A DNA stretch of 43,488 nucleotides from assembly GCA_964607915.1 (NCBI GenBank), contig CAZSMU010000014.1, positions 1-43,488 of the forward strand. The letters are read 5' to 3'. The notes beneath the pieces were generated by a model, which was not told the origin of the DNA, did not search any database, and saw nothing but the letters and a program-made list of their open reading frames with translations. This DNA comes from JADJPL01 sp964607915. Its GTDB lineage: Bacteria; Bacteroidota; Bacteroidia; Chitinophagales; Saprospiraceae. Below are positions 8,110 through 16,021 of this stretch, piece by piece; positions within the stretch are counted from its first letter, which is position 1, and each line of letters starts with the position of its first letter. The position numbers and the translations under genes are program-made.

Positions 8110-9417
8110 ATGAGTAAGCGACTCTCGCTGGGCCAAGGGCTTTCAAGCGTCTTGTTTTGGTCTATTATTTCTGCGGCTTTTATCGGTCCGGGAACAGTCA
8201 CCACGACATCCAGGGCTGGCGCACTATACGGAGGCAAGTTGCTTTGGGCATTGACGTTTTCTACCCTCGCCACTATTTTACTGCAGGAAACGGCTGCCCG
8301 CATCAGCATCGCATCCGGAAGTAGCTTTGGCGGCATTCTCGCCCGCCAAAATCGGGGAAAACAGGGTGCTGTCATTTCCTGGATGGTATTTATTGCCCTG
8401 ACCTTCGGTTGCGCGGCGTATGAGGCAGGTAATTTATTAGGAGCGCTATCGGGACTGGGGCTTTTCCTGGATATTCCCCGACCAATACTGACGGGGATAC
8501 TGGGGGGTATAGCGACTGTATTGCTATGGAGCGGAAATTTTCAGTTGATTGCCCGCTTGATGGGAGGTTTGGTAGCGGTGATGGGTGTCGCATTTCTGTA
8601 TGTCGCTTTTTATACCCCTCTAAGTACGGAGGAAATGCTGCAGGGCGCCTGGATACCCTCGTTCCCGCCTGGGTCTGCGTTGCTGACGATTGGATTGATT
8701 GGCACGACTATTGTGCCGTATAACCTGTTCCTTGGTTCTGGAATTGGTCAGGGGCAGGAGATAAAGGAAATGCGGCTTGGAATATCCTTGGCCGTTTTGA
8801 TAGGTGGACTCATTTCGGTGGCCATTTTGTTGGGAGGAACGCAAGTAGAAGGGGAGTACTCTTTTGAATCTCTATCCCTGGCTCTGGAAAACCGGCTGGG
8901 AAACCTGGGCAAAGCTCTATTCGGACTCGGTTTGTTTGCGGCAGGCTTTAGCTCAGCTATTACGGCTCCCTTGGCTGCCGCTGTGGCGGGTTCCAGCTTA
9001 TTTGCCGAATCCGCTCCCGGTCAATGGACTTCCCTCTCCTGGCGCTTTCGCTCGGTGTGGGGGATTGTACTGTTTGTCGGGTTGGTTTTTGGAATGCTGG
9101 AGTTTCGCCCTATCCCGGTCATCATCCTGGCACAGGCATTAAACGGGTTTTTACTTCCCGTTATGGCGGCATTTTTGCTGTTGGCGGCAAACGACCGTTC
9201 CTTGTTAGGGCAGTATGCCAACGGATGGTTGGCCAATGTGCTTACCCTGGCGATTGTAGGGATTACTACCCTGTTGGGATTGCACAACATCCGACTGGCA
9301 TTGGATGCGGCCTTCCCTATTTTTCGTGAGGGAAGTTTCACTCCGTATTATATAATCGGTTCTATTTCGGCAGGGGTCGTCGCCTGGCTGGCCTGGCGAA
9401 TTTTTGGGAAAGGCTGA
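8110..9417 (+). CDS. Nramp-related transporter with altered metal-site motifs
   Basis: A 435-residue protein with about eleven membrane helices and clear overall resemblance to the Nramp/MntH family. The two unwound-helix motifs that coordinate the transported metal are changed. Where canonical members have DPGN in helix 1 this has GPGT (26-29). Where they have MPH in helix 6 this has VPYN (202-205), within IVPYNLFLGSG. The Asp, Asn and Met ligands are thus all missing, so Mn/Fe proton symport should not be assumed. Related sequences are often annotated simply as divalent metal transporters. It follows the GT2 gene after 43 bases and may be cotranscribed. Transport substrate is unknown. Confidence 0.85.
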   Translation: MSKRLSLGQGLSSVLFWSIISAAFIGPGTVTTTSRAGALYGGKLLWALTFSTLATILLQETAARISIASGSSFGGILARQNRGKQGAVISWMVFIALTFGCAAYEAGNLLGALSGLGLFLDIPRPILTGILGGIATVLLWSGNFQLIARLMGGLVAVMGVAFLYVAFYTPLSTEEMLQGAWIPSFPPGSALLTIGLIGTTIVPYNLFLGSGIGQGQEIKEMRLGISLAVLIGGLISVAILLGGTQVEGEYSFESLSLALENRLGNLGKALFGLGLFAAGFSSAITAPLAAAVAGSSLFAESAPGQWTSLSWRFRSVWGIVLFVGLVFGMLEFRPIPVIILAQALNGFLLPVMAAFLLLAANDRSLLGQYANGWLANVLTLAIVGITTLLGLHNIRLALDAAFPIFREGSFTPYYIIGSISAGVVAWLAWRIFGKG

Positions 9418-9457
9418 GGGCGCATGCCGGGATTTTCTCGCCCAGTTGAAGATCTAT

Positions 9458-9494
9458 GAAAAAAGGACGGGATTTTTTGCCCCGTCCTTTTTTC
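9458..9494. terminator. Bidirectional Rho-independent terminator
   Basis: GAAAAAAGGACGGG (9458-9471) and CCCGTCCTTTTTTC (9481-9494) form a perfect 14-bp stem with a 9-base loop. A/T runs on both sides make it work in both directions. It sits between the convergent Nramp-like and oxoamine synthase genes. Confidence 0.9.
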
Positions 9495-9514
9495 AAGTGA
9501 TTGGAAAGGCGTTC

Positions 9515-10756
9515 TTACGCGATGATTTCCATTTCCTTGTTGTACACGCCCGATTCCAGTTTGGATTTGATAGAGGAGAAGGCTTCCACAGTAAGTTGGA
9601 TATCCTCTTCGGTATGGTTTGCCGTTGGGATGAGGCGCAGCAGAATCATCCCTTTGGGAATGACCGGGTACACGACGATAGAGCAGAAGATATTATAGGT
9701 TTCGCGCAGGTCTTGCACCAAGTGGGTAGATTCCTGGACGGAGCCGTGCATGAACACAGGGGTGACCGAGCTGTTGGTTTGCCCCAGGTCGAATCCGGCT
9801 TCGCGTAGCCCCGACTGGAGCAGACGTACGTTGTACCACAGTTTTTCGCGTAGCTCTGGTTTGGTGCGCAGCAATTCCAGTCGCTTGAGGTTGCCGATGA
9901 CGATGGGCATAGGCAGCGATTTAGCAAATATCTGGGAACGCGTGTTGTAGCGCAGGTAATCAATGATATTTTTATCCCCCGCAATAAAGGCACCTATGCT
10001 GGCCATAGATTTGGCGAAAGTACTGAAGTAAAGATCAATTTGATCCTGGCAACCTTGTTCTTCACCCGCCCCGGCACCGGTTGGGCCGAGCATACCGAAC
10101 CCGTGGGCGTCGTCTACCAATAGCCTGAAGTTAAATTCTTTTTTCAGTTCGGCGATTTCTTTCAGGATTCCTTGTTCCCCCCGCATACCAAACACACCTT
10201 CTGTGATGACGAGTATGCCGCCTCCGGATTCTTCGGCCGCTTTCGTGGCACGCTCCAGTTGTTTGCGCACGCTTCCGATATCGTTGTGCTCAAAGGGGAA
10301 GCGTTTGCCGAGGTGCAGGCGAACCCCGTCGTAGATGCAGGCATGGTTATCTTTGTCATAGACTACGACATCGTGGCGGTCCAGCAGGGCATCAATAACT
10401 GACATGATTCCCTGGTACCCATAGTTGAGTAACATGCCGGACTGTTTGTGGACAAACTGGCCGAGTTCGCTTTCGAGTTGCTCGTGGTAATTGGATTCGC
10501 CCGACATCATGCGGGCACCCATGGGATAAGCTAACCCCCACTTGGCGGCGGCTTCGGCATCCGCTTTGCGCACTTCGGGGTGGTTGGCAAGCCCCAGATA
10601 ATTATTGATGCTCCATACGATGCGCTCCTTTCCCTGGAACATCATGCGATTGCCCAACTCACCTTCGAGTTTGGGAAAGGAGTAGTAGCCATGGCCGACC
10701 CGTTGGTATTTTCCCAACGGACCCATATCGCTGACGCGCTTTTCGAAAATATCCAT
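9515..10756 (-). CDS. Alpha-oxoamine synthase (KBL/AONS/SPT-like PLP enzyme)
   Basis: A fold-type I PLP enzyme of 413 residues that condenses an acyl-CoA with a small amino acid. Visible hallmarks are NNYLGLANHP (51-60), VDDAHGFG (214-221, cofactor-binding Asp and His) and STFAKS with the Schiff-base Lys at 249. The exact substrate is uncertain: the family includes glycine C-acetyltransferase, 8-amino-7-oxononanoate synthase and serine palmitoyltransferase. The N-terminus (MGPLGKYQRVGHGYYSFPKL) resembles a conserved group in Bacteroidota usually given only a general name. No biotin or threonine-dehydrogenase genes adjoin it. A full-length repeat lies between its start and the stop of mvaD upstream, so it probably has its own promoter. 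Confidence 0.88.
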   Translation of the reverse strand: MDIFEKRVSDMGPLGKYQRVGHGYYSFPKLEGELGNRMMFQGKERIVWSINNYLGLANHPEVRKADAEAAAKWGLAYPMGARMMSGESNYHEQLESELGQFVHKQSGMLLNYGYQGIMSVIDALLDRHDVVVYDKDNHACIYDGVRLHLGKRFPFEHNDIGSVRKQLERATKAAEESGGGILVITEGVFGMRGEQGILKEIAELKKEFNFRLLVDDAHGFGMLGPTGAGAGEEQGCQDQIDLYFSTFAKSMASIGAFIAGDKNIIDYLRYNTRSQIFAKSLPMPIVIGNLKRLELLRTKPELREKLWYNVRLLQSGLREAGFDLGQTNSSVTPVFMHGSVQESTHLVQDLRETYNIFCSIVVYPVIPKGMILLRLIPTANHTEEDIQLTVEAFSSIKSKLESGVYNKEMEIIA

Positions 10757-10849
10757 TTGCCGTTTATTTTTTTCGCAAATTTCGTAAAAATCTGACAGGA
10801 TGCACAGTTTTTTAAGCGTTGCGCAACGCGGGGTTTGATTTTTATAGAA

Positions 10850-11006
10850 TAGACTTGTTGCGCGGGGTCAGCGAGGAGGGAAAAAAGAGTCATTTTTTGT
10901 CCATGCAAAGGCTTTTTGAGGGAGTATAGCTCTGCTATATGACCGAATAAAGGCACAACATGGGCGAAAAAGGGCCTTTTTAACCCCTCTAGGATCCCCC
11001 GGGCTA
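10850..11006. repeat. TAGACTTGTTGC repeat, full-length copy (157 bp)
   Basis: The left arm starts TAGACTTGTTGCGCGGGGTC at 10850. The centre is TATAGC-TCT-GCTATA (about 10925-10939). The right arm ends near 11006 with a worn terminus (reverse complement TAGCCCGGGGGATCCTAGAG). The inner arms contain CCATG and CATGG, which pair. The whole unit would fold as one long imperfect hairpin. Its first 54 bases are identical to the copy entering at 43435. It separates mvaD from the oxoamine synthase gene. Confidence 0.85.
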
Positions 11007-11011
11007 GGGCA

Positions 11012-12097
11012 TTAGTAGCTACTGGGCCCGTTTCCTACATAGTCCCGGAGTATCGTACCTTCCTCGCAATAGGGTCGTAAAATAGTTTCTGTAAAATCTT
11101 TTACCGGCCCGGCGATGTGATCGGGGTAGAGCAGATGAAGGTTTGGGCCGGCATCCAGGGTGAAATAAAGCGGTAGCCCCGTATCCTTGCGAAATTGGCG
11201 TACCTGTTCTATGAGGGACAGAGAGTTGGGTTGCAGCAGGATGAAAGGCGGATTAGAGGCCATCATGAGGGCATGGAGGGTGAGGGCTTCGCTTTCGGCA
11301 ATCAGGCCAAAACTTTCTAAATCCCCTTCTCGCAATGCGTGGGCCAGGCGCAGGGTGTTTTCCCGGGCCGACTCATAGCGGGGCTCTGCGTAGGGATTGT
11401 CTTCCATCAACTGGTGTCCTGCCCTGCTGGATACGCTTTTCTCTTTTTTGCTGACGATGAGGATATCGTCATGAAATGTTTTGAATACCGGGGCGAGTAC
11501 GGATTCAAACGGAACTGCCCAAAAGTCGGAAGACAGAGGACTGGCCTCGCTTTGGCCCCAAAGTGCAGCATAGGGATATACCGATCGGCAAGCACTGCCT
11601 GAACCTAAGCGGGCTATGTAGGAGACTTTTTGCAAGAATTCCGCCTCGGTGGGGAGTGTTCCAAACAAGCGCTGCTCCACGGAGCACAGGCAGAGAGCCA
11701 GAGCGCTCATACTCGACGCAGAAGAGGCGATTCCGGCAGAGTGCGGGAATGTATTGGCGCTCTCTATCCGCAGGGTCAATTGTTCGAGAAAGGGGAATAC
11801 ATCCAGTATACGCTCCAGGAAGAGGCGAATTTTTTGGGCAAAAGCTGGCTTGGCTGCTCCCTCAAAAGAAAATTCGAGATCAATACCGGGTTGGTCGCTC
11901 GCCTTTCTGGTATAATACAAGGAAGTTTCGGTTCGGGCGGATGCCAAGGTGAAACTAATAGAAGGGTTTCTCGGCAATTGGGACCCATACTTCCCCCAGT
12001 ATTTTACTATGGCTATATTAGATGGGCTTTGCCAATGCACCAGGCCCTCTACTTGGTCCTGTTGCCCGAGGATTAGAGCCGGATTTTTGTAATTCAC
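11012..12097 (-). CDS. mvaD: Diphosphomevalonate decarboxylase
   Basis: ATP-dependent decarboxylation of mevalonate 5-diphosphate to isopentenyl diphosphate, the last step of the mevalonate pathway. It is a 361-residue GHMP-superfamily protein. SPSNIAIVKYWGKY lies near residues 25-38, NTFPHSAGIASSASSM is the phosphate-binding loop, and ARLGSGSACRSVY and LHALMMAS are family-typical. The start codon is GTG (12095-12097). The metallopeptidase gene ends 34 bases upstream on the same strand, so the two may be cotranscribed although their functions are unrelated. Presence of this gene points to mevalonate-based isoprenoid synthesis, as in part of the Bacteroidota. Other pathway genes are not in the window. 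Confidence 0.93.
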   Translation of the reverse strand: MNYKNPALILGQQDQVEGLVHWQSPSNIAIVKYWGKYGSQLPRNPSISFTLASARTETSLYYTRKASDQPGIDLEFSFEGAAKPAFAQKIRLFLERILDVFPFLEQLTLRIESANTFPHSAGIASSASSMSALALCLCSVEQRLFGTLPTEAEFLQKVSYIARLGSGSACRSVYPYAALWGQSEASPLSSDFWAVPFESVLAPVFKTFHDDILIVSKKEKSVSSRAGHQLMEDNPYAEPRYESARENTLRLAHALREGDLESFGLIAESEALTLHALMMASNPPFILLQPNSLSLIEQVRQFRKDTGLPLYFTLDAGPNLHLLYPDHIAGPVKDFTETILRPYCEEGTILRDYVGNGPSSY

Positions 12098-12131
12098 TTT
12101 AATAGTTTATTGTTAATCAATTATTTATATG

Positions 12132-14450
12132 TTAATTTTTTCCTGAACGAATAGCGCGCTGCATGGGGTTCTCTTCTTGAGGAGGAGTCATGCGGCTTCG
12201 GAACAGTTCGAAGCGGTTCATTTGGGGCTTTGGGGGGTAGAAGTTGTTTGACATATCTACATCGGCGGTTTCGAGATAAGGATCGAGGACAACTTGCGCC
12301 ACTTCTTTGTCCAGAACAAATATTTTAGAAATCTGCTCATTGTTGAGCAGCCAAATTTCGGCGGGTATGCGATATTCCTGGCTGCTCCCATCGGCGAATG
12401 TAAATTTCAGGATGAGGGGCATGACCAGGCCGCCTTTGTTCTGGAAGCGGATTTCATAGAAATGCTTTCCGGCACGGAGGAAGGCCTTTTCTTCTTCGCT
12501 AAGGGTAGAGAGGTATTTTTGGTACTCTGCCCGATCTAATACGCTGACGGCAAATGGATCGTATGAGGAATAGAAATCTTTCAGGGTATGGTCTTTTTCA
12601 TCCTGGGTTTGTGCGATTTCTTTGCTGTTACGGATAGGGCCAATAGGCTGTAGGGCTTTTTGCTGTTCTTGTTTAGCCAATGGCTTTTCGATATCCGGAT
12701 CTTTTGAGTCGAGTTGAAACCATTTCAGATCTTCGATAGAGATATCCACGTGCTCGGTGGTGTAGAACCAGCCGCGCCAAAACCAGTCGAGGTCTATGCC
12801 GGAAGCATCTTCCATGGTGCGGAAGAAGTCAGCGGGGGCGGGATGTTTGAATTTCCAGCGGTTGGCATACACTTTGAAGGCGTAGTCGAAGAGTTCCCTC
12901 CCGAGCACGGTTTCGCGGAGAATATTAAGAGCTGTGGTGGGTTTGCTGTAGGCGTTAGCGCCGAGGTTGGAAACCGATTCAGAGTTACTCATAATGGGTT
13001 CGAGCAGTAGTTTGTCGGTTTTCATATAATCTACGATGAGGTTGGAGGGGCCGCGACGGTGGGGGTAATTGCGTTCCCATTGCTGCTCGGTGAGGTACTG
13101 GAGAAAGCTGTTGAGTCCTTCGTCCATCCAGCTCCACTGCCGTTCGTCGGAATTGACGATCATGGGGAAGTAGTTATGGCCGACTTCGTGGATGATGACG
13201 CCGATCATTCCGAATTTGGTGCGTAGAGAGTACGTACCGTCTTTTTCAGGACGCCCTCCATTAAAGCAGATCATGGGATATTCCATGCCGATGGCATCGG
13301 AATGGATAGACCATGCGAGCGGGTAGGGGTAGTCGAAGGTATAGTGGGAGTACCACTTGAGGGTATGTGCCACTACTTTGGTCGAGTACTGTTCCCACAA
13401 AGGATTTCCTTCTTTTGGATAGGCCGACATAGCCATGACGACCTGCCCATTGCTCATAGGTACACCCATGGCATCCCAGATAAATTTCCGGGAGGAAGCG
13501 AAGGCGAAATCGCGGACGTTTTCCGCTTTGAATTTCCAGGTTTTCTCGGTCTTTGCCTTAGTTTTTTCTGCGCTTCGCGCTTCTTCCTCGGTGACGATCA
13601 TGACCGGGGTATTGCGCTCTTTCACGGCTTGCTCGTATCGGGCAAGTTGTTCTTTGCTCAGTACTTCCTTAGGGTTCTGGAGTACACCAGTAGCGGCTAC
13701 GACATGGTCGGTGGGGGCGGTAATGCTCACGCTATAGTTGCCAAAGGGGAGGGTGAATTCCCCTTTTCCGAGGAACTGTTTGTTTTGCCACCCTTCGATA
13801 TCGTCATAGACGCACATCCGGGGGAAGAACTGTGCGATGGTGTATAAGTAGTTATCGTCGGATGCAAAGTACTCATAGCCCGATCGGCCGCCTAATTTCA
13901 TGCGGTCATTGATGTTGTACCACCACTTTATTTTGAAGGAAAAACTTTCCCCGGGTTTTATAGGGGTAGGGGGGTCTATGCGCATCATCGTTTTGACGAC
14001 GGCATGGGGAAGGTCTTTTCCGGCTATGTCTTTTACATAGTCGAGTTTAAACCCGCCATCAAAGTCGGGGTTGAGTCCTTGCAGAGTTCTTAGCGACATT
14101 CGGTTGTCCAGGGTACTGTTCGCAATTTTATAGGAGTCAGAATCCTTGGCACGTTGATTTTGGTCGAGTTGAAGCCAGATGTACTCGAGTATATCCGGAG
14201 AGTTATTGGTATATACCACGGTTTCTTCTCCATAAATCCTTTGGTTGGTATCGTCAAGCCGGATAGCAATGGTATAGTCAGCTCTTTGTTGCCAGTATTC
14301 GTGTCCGGGTGCTCCGGCTCCGGTGCGATAGGTGTTCGGGGTAGGGAGTTCTTCATAGAGTTGCTTAAACTTGTCGGTCTTTATCTGGGCTTTTGCCGCG
14401 ATAGCAGCCATACAGAGTACGGCGAAACAAAACGGAGTAAGAAAGCGCAT
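12132..14450 (-). CDS. M1-family zinc metallopeptidase, secreted
   Basis: A 772-residue gluzincin aminopeptidase-type protein. It begins with a signal peptide (MRFLTPFCFAVLCMAAIAAK, cleavage near AQI), so it acts in the periplasm or outside. The zinc motif HEVGH is at about residue 420, and the third ligand Glu is in MDEGLNSF some 20 residues later. An N-terminal beta domain precedes it, with TPTNY-like elements replaced by IAIRLDDTNQRIYGEE. The C-terminal third is of unclear function. It is longer than minimal M1 enzymes, as is common in Bacteroidota. The nearest upstream feature is a gap with a parS-like palindrome and a repeat. mvaD follows after 34 bases. Confidence 0.9.
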   Translation of the reverse strand: MRFLTPFCFAVLCMAAIAAKAQIKTDKFKQLYEELPTPNTYRTGAGAPGHEYWQQRADYTIAIRLDDTNQRIYGEETVVYTNNSPDILEYIWLQLDQNQRAKDSDSYKIANSTLDNRMSLRTLQGLNPDFDGGFKLDYVKDIAGKDLPHAVVKTMMRIDPPTPIKPGESFSFKIKWWYNINDRMKLGGRSGYEYFASDDNYLYTIAQFFPRMCVYDDIEGWQNKQFLGKGEFTLPFGNYSVSITAPTDHVVAATGVLQNPKEVLSKEQLARYEQAVKERNTPVMIVTEEEARSAEKTKAKTEKTWKFKAENVRDFAFASSRKFIWDAMGVPMSNGQVVMAMSAYPKEGNPLWEQYSTKVVAHTLKWYSHYTFDYPYPLAWSIHSDAIGMEYPMICFNGGRPEKDGTYSLRTKFGMIGVIIHEVGHNYFPMIVNSDERQWSWMDEGLNSFLQYLTEQQWERNYPHRRGPSNLIVDYMKTDKLLLEPIMSNSESVSNLGANAYSKPTTALNILRETVLGRELFDYAFKVYANRWKFKHPAPADFFRTMEDASGIDLDWFWRGWFYTTEHVDISIEDLKWFQLDSKDPDIEKPLAKQEQQKALQPIGPIRNSKEIAQTQDEKDHTLKDFYSSYDPFAVSVLDRAEYQKYLSTLSEEEKAFLRAGKHFYEIRFQNKGGLVMPLILKFTFADGSSQEYRIPAEIWLLNNEQISKIFVLDKEVAQVVLDPYLETADVDMSNNFYPPKPQMNRFELFRSRMTPPQEENPMQRAIRSGKN

Positions 14451-14532
14451 AATATTGAGTATTTTAGGTTTGCCTGCTGGTAAAGGTCAAAAGATTCAAT
14501 CTTTGTAAAGATATAAAGCTATTTTTAAAATG

Positions 14533-14568
14533 CAAGAGGGGGTGTTCCACGTGGAACACCCCCTCTTG
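14533..14568. repeat. Perfect 36-bp palindrome with parS-like core
   Basis: CAAGAGGGGGTGTTCCAC is followed directly by its exact reverse complement. The central 16 bases are a parS-type sequence, flanked by GGGGG and CCCCC arms. It lies 108 bases downstream of thrC and 83 bases upstream of the metallopeptidase start. As RNA it could form a strong hairpin that ends thrABC transcription. As DNA it is an ideal two-fold protein-binding site. Confidence 0.85.
14543..14558. promoter_or_regulatory. parS-like ParB-binding site 1
   Basis: TGTTCCACGTGGAACA is a perfect 16-bp palindrome that fits the widespread bacterial parS pattern (TGTTnCACGTGnAACA, of which the Bacillus subtilis sites are examples). 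ParB binds such sites and spreads around them to organise chromosome segregation, usually close to oriC. Intergenic, between thrC and the metallopeptidase gene. Function is inferred from the motif alone. Confidence 0.7.
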
Positions 14569-14580
14569 TAATAATTCTAA

Positions 14581-14678
14581 TAGACTTGTAGCGAGGGATC
14601 AGAGAGAAGGGAAAAAGACCTAAAGGGGGCTAAAAAGGACCTTTTGACCCCTCGGTGATCCCTCTTGCAATAAGTCTA
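14581..14678. repeat. TAGACTTGTTGC repeat, 98-bp copy ending in the thrC stop
   Basis: The left terminus is TAGACTTGTAGCGAGGGATC (14581-14600). The right terminus, read on the minus strand, is TAGACTTATTGCAAGAGGGATC, and its TAG (14676-14678) is the thrC stop codon. The middle holds GGGAAAAAGACC and GGACCTTTTGACCCC, shorter than in full-length copies. It could form the thrABC terminator. Confidence 0.8.
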
Positions 14679-15998
14679 CTGTTGAGAAAGAAGATGATTT
14701 TTTAAAGACTCGTAATGGGCAGCTAAAAAAACAGCTTCTTTGGGTAGATCCTCCAACGCCGCTAAGCGCTCCGGAATGGGTGGAGTGAAACCAAGGATGC
14801 GTTCGACTTCTGACAGAAATTTGGTGGGATGCGCTGTTTCCAGGATAATACCCCTGTGGTTGGGAAACCGCTTTTGGTATTCGCGCAGAGCAAGATACCC
14901 TACAGCGCCGTGGGGATCCATGGCATAGTGGTATTGTTTGTAAATCTCCTGCATAGCCCTTTCAGTTTGGCGATCGTCAAAAGCCCAACCGGAGATATTT
15001 TTTGCCATATTGTTCCACGTGGAACCTTGGATATCGCCTGTAAACATATCTTCCATGCGCGCAAAATTCGATGGGTTGCCTACATCCATGGCATTGGATA
15101 GAGTAGGGACAGACGGGCGAGGGGAAAACACCCCGCTTTGTAAATATTTTGGAACGATATCATTCCGATTAGTGGCGGCAATAAAATGAGCAACCGGTAA
15201 ACCCATGCGCTTTGCAATCAATCCGGCACTCAGATTGCCAAAATTCCCACTGGGTATACTGAACGCTATCGCATCGCCGGGTTGAGGGAGTTGTTTAAAG
15301 GCTTCAAAATAATAAAACGATTGGGGAATCAATCGGGAAATATTGATGGAATTGGCTGAACTTAGGCGTATATGCCCCTTGAGTTCCGGGTCTAAAAATG
15401 CCTGCTTGACCATAGCCTGGCAATCATCAAACGTACCGTCAATCTCGAGAGCGGAAATATTATGACCCAAAGTAGTCAGTTGCTTTTCCTGCAGCGGACT
15501 CACCTTTCCGGATGGATATAAAATTACGACCCGGATTCCGGGCGTGCGATAAAACCCAGCTGCAACCGCCCCGCCTGTATCCCCTGAAGTAGCTACCAAA
15601 ATGGTCAGTTCTCGATCGGCGCCCCGATTGAAATACCCCATGAGCTGTGCCATAAACCGCGCTCCAAAATCCTTGAAAGCTAAGGAAGGCCCGTGAAACA
15701 ACTCCAGGGAGTAAGTATGCCGGTCGAGGCGAACGACCGGTGCAGGAAAATTTACCGCATGAAGAATGATTTTTTCAAGGTCGGCTTCTGGGATATCCCC
15801 CTGGAATAAGGCCCGGGAAACCGCCAACGCAATTTCCTGAAACGAATAACTGCGCAAATCCTGGATAAAAGAATCCGGAAGCACAGGTATGTCCACAGGC
15901 ATGTAAAGACCATTGTCCTCGGGGAGTCCCTTCATCACGGCTTCCCTTAGCGAAACCCGGATACTCCGGTTTTTTGTACTGTATAATTGTATAGACAT
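14676..15998 (-). CDS. thrC: Threonine synthase
   Basis: PLP-dependent conversion of O-phospho-homoserine to threonine, the last pathway step. The 440-residue protein has the PLP lysine at 109 in SLAFKDFGARFM, the phosphate-binding ATSGDTGGAVAAGF stretch and SIPSGNFGNLSAG. It is last in the thrA-thrB-thrC operon, 23 bases after thrB. Its TAG stop coincides with the terminal TAG of an intergenic repeat. A parS-like sequence (15011-15026) lies in the coding region and is read as GSTWNN, outside the catalytic motifs. Confidence 0.96.
   Translation of the reverse strand: MSIQLYSTKNRSIRVSLREAVMKGLPEDNGLYMPVDIPVLPDSFIQDLRSYSFQEIALAVSRALFQGDIPEADLEKIILHAVNFPAPVVRLDRHTYSLELFHGPSLAFKDFGARFMAQLMGYFNRGADRELTILVATSGDTGGAVAAGFYRTPGIRVVILYPSGKVSPLQEKQLTTLGHNISALEIDGTFDDCQAMVKQAFLDPELKGHIRLSSANSINISRLIPQSFYYFEAFKQLPQPGDAIAFSIPSGNFGNLSAGLIAKRMGLPVAHFIAATNRNDIVPKYLQSGVFSPRPSVPTLSNAMDVGNPSNFARMEDMFTGDIQGSTWNNMAKNISGWAFDDRQTERAMQEIYKQYHYAMDPHGAVGYLALREYQKRFPNHRGIILETAHPTKFLSEVERILGFTPPIPERLAALEDLPKEAVFLAAHYESLKNHLLSQQ
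15011..15026. promoter_or_regulatory. parS-like ParB-binding site 2, inside thrC
   Basis: TGTTCCACGTGGAACC differs from a perfect parS palindrome only in the last base, a variant also known from Pseudomonas parS sites. It lies 468 bases from site 1. The codons it imposes (GGT TCC ACG TGG AAC AAT) are ordinary. parS sites embedded in genes are common in other bacteria. Confidence 0.65.
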
Positions 15999-16021
15999 AT
16001 CGCGCGCTTGTTAGTGCCTGC

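Noticed and set aside
10817..10833. GCGTTGCGCAACGC palindrome as an extra repeat copy beside 10850
   Set aside because: It shares only TTGCG with the family terminus and has no arms; it may be an operator for the oxoamine synthase gene but support is too slight.
12742..12756. CCACGTGC in the metallopeptidase gene as a parS site
   Set aside because: Only the central hexamer fits; flanks break the palindrome.
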